Of a stretch of 64,000 bases of DNA, positions 36,772 through 44,100 are shown one piece after another. Position numbers and translations under genes: made by a program. How positions within the stretch are numbered: the stretch's first letter is position 1; each line of letters opens with the position of its first letter. The notes under the pieces were generated by a model. It searched no databases, had not been told where the DNA came from, and was given only the letters and a program-made list of their open reading frames with translations. Source of the DNA: Pseudomonas crudilactis (GTDB lineage Bacteria; Pseudomonadota; Gammaproteobacteria; Pseudomonadales; Pseudomonadaceae); assembly GCF_013433315.1 (NCBI RefSeq), contig NZ_WXVV01000001.1, positions 372,001-436,000 on the forward strand. The letters are read 5' to 3'.

Positions 36772-37198
36772 GGTCGCGCTCCTGTTACTGATTCAAAAAC
36801 CCGTTTGGGCGAATGCCCTGTTGGCGAGAGCGATACAGCGCTCCTTGGGAAGGAGTGTGCATGGCGACCACGGCGCCAAAAACCATACGCGGGTATAGGG
36901 AAAGAACCGTATTGCGTGAGTGCCACCGACGTTGCAGCAACGGTGAGCCATACCAATGTATAAGTGCGAACCTGCCGGTTAAAACGTATTCACTGTTGTG
37001 GTTGCCACGACGGCCTGCCACGACTGAAACGTCGTTGAATAAATGTCCTTTATCGGTAAACGGCAGATATACCCAGGGATGAGTCTTTAATACCAATCGG
37101 CGCGCCCGGACAACCCATTGCATGGGTGCCGAAATTCACCACTTCATTAAAATTGATGCTGTTGTGCAAACTTCCATAATTAATGAGTGGATCAAACA
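36772..37198. other. Divergent intergenic region with two ATAC-N4-GTAT-like boxes
   Basis: No gene supported. It holds ATACGCGGGTAT at 36885-36896 (between the MBL gene and its neighbour) and ATACCCAGGGAT at 37069-37080. The second has TAATACC in the usual half-site position and ATTGCA at +48, a weak match; the first lacks a -10-like element at +48 in either direction. Confidence 0.5.
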
Positions 37199-37627
37199 AT
37201 GAAACTACCCAATCTGTTTCTAAGCATGGCATTGATAAGCACCGTCAGCTGTCTGTCATCAACAATATATGCCACTGAAGTTCGCAGTGGCGGTCGCGCC
37301 GGAGGTGACCGGGATGCATCCGCGCCGTTGTTGCAACACACACTTCACAAGGCCAGGGATCAGCATGTCGCTGAAGGCGGTGCTGAGCGTTTGAAAGAAC
37401 GTCAACTTGCCGCCGACGGCGCCGATCGCCTGCAACAGAATCAAATTGCCGAAGGCGGCGCCGAGCGTCTGCGAGAACGTCAAGTCGCCGCCGACGGCTC
37501 CGATCGCCTGCAGCAGAATCAAATCGCCGAAGGCGGCTCGGATCGTTTGATCGAAAATCGCGTGGCAGACAACAGCGCAACCTATGGCGCCGGCGCGGTC
37601 GCCGGTTTCTGCCTGGCCTGTCGCTGA
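37199..37627 (+). CDS. Small secreted protein with 13-residue tandem repeats
   Basis: 142 residues from ATG 37199 with signal MKLPNLFLSMALISTVSCLSS (cleavage near IYATE). From 37373 a 78-base unit repeats: copies start at 37373, 37451 and 37529. Each 26-residue unit is two 13-residue halves (EGGAERLKERQLA and ADGADRLQQNQIA), forming a series of likely amphipathic turns. No recognised family; Gln/Arg/Asp-rich. The gene follows a degenerate regulon box. Confidence 0.7.
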   Translation: MKLPNLFLSMALISTVSCLSSTIYATEVRSGGRAGGDRDASAPLLQHTLHKARDQHVAEGGAERLKERQLAADGADRLQQNQIAEGGAERLRERQVAADGSDRLQQNQIAEGGSDRLIENRVADNSATYGAGAVAGFCLACR

Positions 37628-37809
37628 CCCGCCATGTCTGCGCCCTTCTCGCTGATACTCGGGCCCCCCGTCATTCAGTGAGAAGAGCGTTTCGCCCGCC
37701 AACACATGTCGGCTGGCGCGCGAAAGGCTTATGACTTATAACCGTGGATTACGGCCAAAACGGATGGCTGCCAATACCTCAATCATTCGTACCGGGCCTC
37801 AATGCAATC

Positions 37810-38829
37810 ATGAACTCGATTCTTCCCGAGACTCACCACATCAGCAATCTGCGCGTTCAACCGCGCACATTGGTGTTTCTCGCGTACCCACACATGGGTC
37901 TGCTGGACCTGACCGGTGCGCAAACCGTATTTTGGGCCGCGTCCAAAGCCATGGCCGTCCGCGGCCTGCCTGGCTACGACATACACACGGCAAGCCTTGC
38001 AGGTGGACTGATCGCCACGGCCGAGGGGCTGTCGGTGCACACCACATCCCTGGCCACTTTCGATGGATTGGCAATCGACACCCTGATCGTGCCCGGCGCG
38101 CCCGACATTCGTCAGGCGCTGATTGACGAAGTCGCCCTGGTGAACTGGCTGCGCGAGGCGTCGGTCAAGGCCGGACGCACCGCATCGGTATGTAGCGGCA
38201 CCTTTCTGCTGGCCCAGGCCGGACTGCTTGAAGGTTTGCGCGCGACCACGCACTGGGCGATGTGCGACCTGCTCAAGCATGGTTTCCCCGGCATCGATGT
38301 CGACCTTGATGCGATTTTCATCCAGCAAGGTACGCTCTGGACCTCGGCGGGCGTGAGCACCGGCATCGACATGGCACTGGCACTGGTCGAAGCCGATTGC
38401 GGTCGCGACGTCGCACTGGAAGTCGCACGGGAACTGGTGGTGTTTCTCAAGCGCCCAGGAGGGCAAGCGCAATTCAGCCAGTTGCTGCAAGCGCAAACTG
38501 ACGACCGAGGCAGCTTTGACGCTTTGCATCTATGGATCAGCGATAACCTCAGCGACCCTCGTCTGACAGTCGAGTCACTGGCGCGCCAGGCGCAGATGAG
38601 CACCCGCAACTTTGCCCGCGTCTACAAAAACAAGCTGGGGCGTACGCCTGCGAAAGCGCTGGAGCTGTTTCGCCTGGAAGCCGCACGGCGGCTGCTCGAG
38701 GACTCTGAGCGCAACATCGATCAGATCGCACAGTTATGCGGCTTCGGCGACGAGGAGCGCATGCGCTATACCTTCCACCGTCACCTCTCGATTACGCCGC
38801 GCGAATACCGCAGCCGGTTTTCACGCTGA
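37810..38829 (+). CDS. GlxA-family transcriptional regulator
   Basis: 340 residues from ATG 37810, chosen because it aligns with the N-terminus of the paralogue at 33817 (an upstream GTG at 37744 is possible). A DJ-1/PfpI-like domain (YPHMGLLDLTGAQTVFWAAS, SVCSGTFLLAQAGLL) is followed by an AraC-type double HTH (about 245-338: LARQAQMSTRNFARVYKNKL, IDQIAQLCGFGDEERMRYTF). It probably senses a small amine or aldehyde-type ligand; unknown. Confidence 0.88.
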   Translation: MNSILPETHHISNLRVQPRTLVFLAYPHMGLLDLTGAQTVFWAASKAMAVRGLPGYDIHTASLAGGLIATAEGLSVHTTSLATFDGLAIDTLIVPGAPDIRQALIDEVALVNWLREASVKAGRTASVCSGTFLLAQAGLLEGLRATTHWAMCDLLKHGFPGIDVDLDAIFIQQGTLWTSAGVSTGIDMALALVEADCGRDVALEVARELVVFLKRPGGQAQFSQLLQAQTDDRGSFDALHLWISDNLSDPRLTVESLARQAQMSTRNFARVYKNKLGRTPAKALELFRLEAARRLLEDSERNIDQIAQLCGFGDEERMRYTFHRHLSITPREYRSRFSR

Positions 38830-38890
38830 CAGCCGTGTGATCTGCGCCACGCGCTACCCTGCAGAACCGCGAAAGTTCAATGCGATTTCT

Positions 38891-38902
38891 ATACGCACGT
38901 AT
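38891..38902. promoter_or_regulatory. Isolated ATAC-N4-GTAT box upstream of a receiver gene
   Basis: ATACGCACGTAT. The +48/+49 position holds AATGGC, a poor -10. Kept as a weak member of the box family. Confidence 0.35.
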
Positions 38903-38986
38903 AAGTACGCCGCTTGATCGAGCGGCGTATCTTGCGCAAATGGCGGGCGTCCTTGCTGGGCTACCCGAGATCGTCCTGGTATAGAA

Positions 38987-39361
38987 ATGGCCCACACTGC
39001 TGTTGTTTCGGTTGTCGACGATGATGAGTCCGTACGCATGGCGCTCGACAGTCTGTTGCGGTCCAACGGGTACACCGTGCAGTTGTACGCCAGCGCCGAG
39101 GCATTTCTGTCCTCGAGTGCAGCGCAACACACACGCTGCCTCATTTCAGATATACAGATGCCCGGTCTGTCGGGCATTCAAATGTACGATCAACTCTGTG
39201 CCAGAGGCATTCGTGTGCCGATCATTTTCATCACCGGTTACCAGGGCTGCCCACCTCGCCTGAGCGCAAAGTCCGCCGAACCCGTGGCCTGGTTTCCCAA
39301 GCCATTCCCTTGCAGCGAACTCCTGGCCTGCATCGACGCCATCCTCAATCGCCCCGCCTGA
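38987..39361 (+). CDS. Single-domain response regulator (receiver only), paralogue of 35212
   Basis: 124 residues. REC signatures SVVDDDES, CLISDIQMPG, FITGYQG and WFPKPFP; no output domain. Paralogous to the 35212 protein. The ribosome site is weak. An ATACGCACGTAT box at 38891-38902 lies 85 bases upstream. Confidence 0.85.
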   Translation: MAHTAVVSVVDDDESVRMALDSLLRSNGYTVQLYASAEAFLSSSAAQHTRCLISDIQMPGLSGIQMYDQLCARGIRVPIIFITGYQGCPPRLSAKSAEPVAWFPKPFPCSELLACIDAILNRPA

Positions 39362-39374
39362 CCGTCCTCCCTAT

Positions 39375-39428
39375 ATACCTGGGTATGTCCGCCTCACACC
39401 TAGGCATGGCGGCGCTGACCCTATGTAG
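39375..39428 (+). promoter_or_regulatory. Shared regulon promoter module, copy 4 (NDH-2-like gene)
   Basis: ATACCTGGGTAT at 39375-39386, CACCTAGGCATGG half-site region near 39396, TGACCC and ATGTAG at 39423-39428, 48 bases from the box start. Almost identical to copy 2. Confidence 0.7.
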
Positions 39429-39590
39429 AAGTGTTTCGCCAACGTTGACCCGATAGCATTTCCTCCAGCGAATCAAACCGGCACGCGCACGGCGGTCGTT
39501 GATTGCAGCCTGCACATCGCGTGACCTGGAAACGGTCACGCCTGAACAGACTGCCCGTTAAATGATCCATTTTTCTTCAGGAGTCATCCG

Positions 39591-40793
39591 ATGAAACAGC
39601 ATATTCTGGTTATTGGCGCAGGGTTTGGTGGCGTCTGGAGTGCCTTGAGCGCAGCCCGCCTGCTGGACCAGCATGATCGTAACGATGTGCAGATCACCCT
39701 CCTCGCTCCGCAGGCGGAACTGCGTATCCGCCCGCGTTTTTACGAGCCGGATGTCCATACCATGAAGGCCCCCCTGGGCGAACTGTTCGAGGCCGTCGGG
39801 GTGACATTCGTCAAAGGCAGCGCTGACAACATCGACACCGACAGCAAACGCGTCACCTACACCGACGCCGCCGGCGCGCAGGGCACGCTGAGCTACGATC
39901 GCCTGGTGCTGGCTGCTGGCAGCCGCGTTATCCGTCCGGCGCTGGAAGGCATTATCGAGCATGCTTTCGACGTCGATGGGATTGAAGAGGCCGCTCGCCT
40001 CGAAGCCCATATCAAGTCGTTGAAGAGCCTGCCGCCGAGCGCTGCTCGCAACACCGTGGTGGTGGCTGGCGGTGGTTTCACCGGCATCGAAACCGCGACC
40101 GAACTACCGGCCCGCTTGCGTGCTGCACTGGGCAACGACGCCGATATCCGCGTAATCGTAGTGGATCGGAGCCCGCAGATCGCCGCGTCGCTGGGTGATG
40201 GCATTCGACCTTCCATCGTCGAAGCGTCCAGAGAACTGGGCGTCGAATGGGTGCTTGACGCTTCCGTCGCCGCCGTCGATGCCGGTGGTGTCACCCTGGC
40301 CGATGGACAGCGCATCGAGGCGAGCACGGTCATCTGGACCGTTGGTTTCCGCGCCAGTGCGCTCACTGAACAGGTGGCCGGCACCCGCGATCCGCAAGGC
40401 CGCCTGCATGTCGACGGCCACCTGAAAGTGCTCGGCCACACCGATGTGTTTGCCGCCGGCGATGTCGCGTACGCCGCTACCGATACCGTCGGTAACTTCG
40501 CTGCCATGTCCTGCCAACACGCTATTTGTCTGGGTCGGTATGCCGGCAACAACGTCGCCGCGGATCTGCTGGGCGTCGAACCGATGACCTACAGCCAGCC
40601 CAAGTATGTGACCTGCCTTGATCTGGGAGCCTGGGGCGCGGTCTACACCGAAGGCTGGGACCGTCAGTTGAAACTGGTCGGGCAGGAGGCCAAAGAGCTC
40701 AAGACGCAGATCAATACCGTGTGGATCTACCCACCGGCAGCGGATCGGGCGACGGCACTGGCGGCTGCCGATCCGTTGATCCCAGTGGCTTGA
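39591..40793 (+). CDS. NDH-2-like NAD(P)/FAD oxidoreductase
   Basis: 400 residues with two nucleotide folds: GAGFGGVWSALSAAR at the N-terminus and VVAGGGFTGIETATELPARL mid-protein, and TVIWTVGFRAS then VFAAGDVAYA. Resembles type II NADH:quinone dehydrogenases, but no clear C-terminal membrane helix. CAGGAGTC precedes the ATG. A 160-base leader separates it from module copy 4, so it is a candidate output of the kinase system (redox related). Confidence 0.87.
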   Translation: MKQHILVIGAGFGGVWSALSAARLLDQHDRNDVQITLLAPQAELRIRPRFYEPDVHTMKAPLGELFEAVGVTFVKGSADNIDTDSKRVTYTDAAGAQGTLSYDRLVLAAGSRVIRPALEGIIEHAFDVDGIEEAARLEAHIKSLKSLPPSAARNTVVVAGGGFTGIETATELPARLRAALGNDADIRVIVVDRSPQIAASLGDGIRPSIVEASRELGVEWVLDASVAAVDAGGVTLADGQRIEASTVIWTVGFRASALTEQVAGTRDPQGRLHVDGHLKVLGHTDVFAAGDVAYAATDTVGNFAAMSCQHAICLGRYAGNNVAADLLGVEPMTYSQPKYVTCLDLGAWGAVYTEGWDRQLKLVGQEAKELKTQINTVWIYPPAADRATALAAADPLIPVA

Positions 40794-40806
40794 GCCGCGT
40801 CGGACG

Positions 40807-41055
40807 ATGTTCAGCTTTTTCGAAAGTACCTATCGGGTGCTGAAGCTGTCACTCGCTTTGCTGCTCGGCGGGCTGATCATGCTCGTCGTCGGGGTCATCC
40901 TGGCTTACGGCATTGACGCGCACCTGACGTTGCCTGAACTGGTGGCCGCCCATGCGTTGACGATACTCGGGCCCACGGCAATCAAACTCGGTTACGTCAT
41001 GCGCCTGGTGGGGTTCAATCGCCTGCGCCTTGAGCAAAACGGGCGCGCTGCCTGA
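40807..41055 (+). CDS. Small membrane protein
   Basis: 82 residues with one or two hydrophobic stretches (LALLLGGLIMLVVGVILAYG, AAHALTILGPTAIKLGYVM). The gene starts 13 bases after the NDH-2-like gene and shares its downstream terminator, so it could anchor or accompany the oxidoreductase. Confidence 0.7.
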   Translation: MFSFFESTYRVLKLSLALLLGGLIMLVVGVILAYGIDAHLTLPELVAAHALTILGPTAIKLGYVMRLVGFNRLRLEQNGRAA

Positions 41056-41111
41056 TCTGAAATCAAGTCCCTGACCGGGGCAGCGCTCTCCTTGCTGCGC
41101 CGGCACTTCCC

Positions 41112-41150
41112 AAACGCCCGCCATTGATTGTTTTGGCGGGCGTTTTTTTT
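41112..41150 (+). terminator. Intrinsic terminator
   Basis: AAACGCCCGCCA (41112-41123) pairs with TGGCGGGCGTTT (41134-41145), followed by an eight-T run. Ends the NDH-2-like operon, convergent to the large kinase gene. Confidence 0.92.
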
Positions 41151-41180
41151 GCGCCCCGGCCGATCTGCTCGATGCGCCTG

Positions 41181-44100
41181 TCAACCAACCATTTCGGCGG
41201 GCAGGACAAACTGAACAATCGCACCGCAGGGTTCGTTGGCGCAGGCCCAGAGTTGCCCGCCATGGATCTCGATGGTCGATCGGCAAATCGCCAGGCCCAT
41301 GCCCAGGCCACTGGGTTTGGTGGTGTAAAACGGCGTGAAGAGATGTTCACAGGACTGCGCGCCGAACCCCGGCCCGGAATCGCTGACGCTGACCCATACC
41401 TGCCCCGTCTCCGTGATCTGCGTGCGCAAGCCCAGCGCTCTCTCGCCGGCACTTGTGCTGCCCATGGCCTCCAGCGCATTCATCATCAAATTGAGCACCA
41501 CCTGTTGCAGTTCGACCCGATCGCCGTTGACCCGAGGCAACCCGGGCAACAGCTGCAAGTGAACCGCTACATCGCCCTTCTGGGCCTGACCGCGAGTGAT
41601 TTCAATGACTTCGCCGATAACGTCGTTGAGGTTGACCGACTCCCTGGGTTGTGGCGATTTGCGGATCAGCCCGCGGATGCGCGCCAATACCTCACTGCCC
41701 CGATTGGCATCCTTGACGATACGTTCAAGGCACAATCGCACTTCCTCGATGTTCGCTGGCTGGGCGGTCAGCCAACGTACCGCCGCCTGCGCACTGGCGA
41801 GTGTCGAGGCCAGCGGTTGACTGACTTCGTGAGCGATCGATGCGGCAAGCTGGCCCATCGTCGCGACGCGACAGGCATGCGCCAGTTCCGCCTGAATCTC
41901 GCGATAACGCTGCTCGCTGGCGCGATTGCTGGCTTCGGCGAGTTTGCGCTCGGTCAGATCAAGGACGAACGCAACGCCCTGCTGCTGACTGCTTTCAAGT
42001 ATGGCCAGACCGACGAGCGCCGGCAGGCGGCTGCCATCCTTCCTGAAGTATTGCTTCTCGAATGGCGGCGCGTGCCCGGTTCGCACAGCGTCGGCCATGG
42101 CCTTTTCGCTGACATCGCGAAACTCCGGCGGGGTCATTTCTCGCCACCGCACACGCCCCGAAACCACATCCTCGCGCGTGTACCCGACCATGCGCAGAAA
42201 TGCGTCATTGGCTTCGACAATCTCGCCCTCAGTCGTCCAGAACAAGATGCCGATGATATCGGCGTCAACCAGACGGCGGATTTTCGCCTCGCGCACTGCA
42301 ATATCACGGTACAGACGCGCATTGACCAGCGAGATGGCCCCCTGTGAAGCGACCAGTTTCAACGCTGCAATCCGCGTCGGGCTGAACACTCGCGAGCTCA
42401 GATTGTTCTCCAGGTACAACGCGCCGATCAGCTTCGCCTGGTGCATCAGCGGCAGGCACAGAACCGAGCGTGCGCAGTGCTCGATGACGTAAGGGTCGAC
42501 GGCGAACGGCGGCTCGGCCAGCGCGTCATCCAGGAACAGATTCTCCTGGGTACGCAGCACATGGAAAAGGATCGACTGAGGTATCAGCGCCGCACTCACC
42601 GGCTCATCACGAAGGGCCAATTGCGTGGTGTCATCGCGGGTCGTCGCTTCGGCAACAATCCGCTGTTCACCGGCCTGCGTCAGGATCAACACACCGCGCT
42701 CGGCGCCCGCCTGTTCGATGGCTGTGCGCATGATCATTTCGATCAGCCGCTCCAGGACGATCTCACTGGACGCCGCTTGCGAGACCTTCAGCACTGTGGC
42801 GAGGTCCAGCTGTTCGACCGGTGTGGCGATTGTGGTGGTGGGCCCGAGTACCGGTTGTTCGACGCGCAGAAACGGATGGTCAGCCTCCAGTTGCCGAACC
42901 TTGCCCTCGGCTCCCCAGCGTCGATAGCCGTAACAGGCATCCTGCAGGTACATTCGGGCAATTTTTCCCAGGCCACGCTGCGTATAAAAGCGCGACGCCA
43001 GTTCATTGGCCAGAGCTTCGATGTGCAAAAAACCAGTGTTCTGCGCCAGATGAATAGCCTGTTCATAGGCCTGCTCGGCGTCCAGGTATCGGCCTTCAAT
43101 ACGTGCCATTTCACCGGCCACCAGCGTGGCGTGACTGGCGTAGTTCTGCGCGCAGAGATCAGCCCACACCTGCAGTTGCCGATGGTGCATGCCAATGTCT
43201 GCAAGGGATGCCTGTCGGGTTTTGGCAGAGGCAGCGCTGCACAGGCCGGCAGCTGTCAGGGCGCTGTAGAAGGAGTATTCGGCCTCTTCAATGAATGCGT
43301 GTGACGACCGCAACAACTTCTGAGCAATCAGGCCCGCTTGGGTGGCCGCTGGGTAATCACCCGCGAAATAGCTGGCTTGCAACCTGCGAATCGAACGCCA
43401 ACAAGCGGACACCAGCGAGGTGGAGGTCTGGCGATGCTCGTTACCAAGGTCAGAAGGTGGCGCAGCTTCGAGTCGGCCGAAGGGTCGCGTCTGGCCACGC
43501 AGCATCTGGATAAACCCCAACTGTACTTCGATGAAATCGATGCCCAGACCAAAGCCTATTTTCCGGGCGTAGGCCAGACCGCGTTCGGCTTCGCCTTGCA
43601 GTTCGGCCAACGGTTCGCCAGTGGCCAACAGATTGGAGACCAGACTGTTACCGGCGAAAGCGCCAACCGGCAAATCGCCCGTGCGGTTGGCCACCTCGAA
43701 CACTTGACGCAATGGCGCAACACAGGTGCGCACCGGTTGAACCCAGCGTTGGGCAAACAGCAAAAACGCCAGCTGAGTGCGCGCCTGATAACGTTCCAGG
43801 CCTCGCCGCTCGACCAGTCGACAGCCAAGCTCAGCGAAAGCCAAACCCGCCGGATAATCGGCAAAACGCCGTCCGGCGATCCTCGGAACGTTGGCATAGG
43901 CCACGCACGAAGCATCGCTATTGCCGTGCTCGATACTCAGGTTGATCGCCCGGCAGATAGCCAGGCCGGGAAGATTACCGTCCATGTGCAGCGCCGCCAC
44001 AATCAGCTTGGACAACGCCTCAAGAGTGGCCAGAGCAACGGCGTCTTCCATGGGCGGCAGGTCGATCAACGCCTCGATGCTTCTGCCGCCGAGCTGACGC

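Noticed and set aside
36848..36896. Regulon promoter for the MBL-fold gene
   Set aside because: The inverted box is good, but there is no -10-like element at the constant spacing on either strand; kept only as a weak box.
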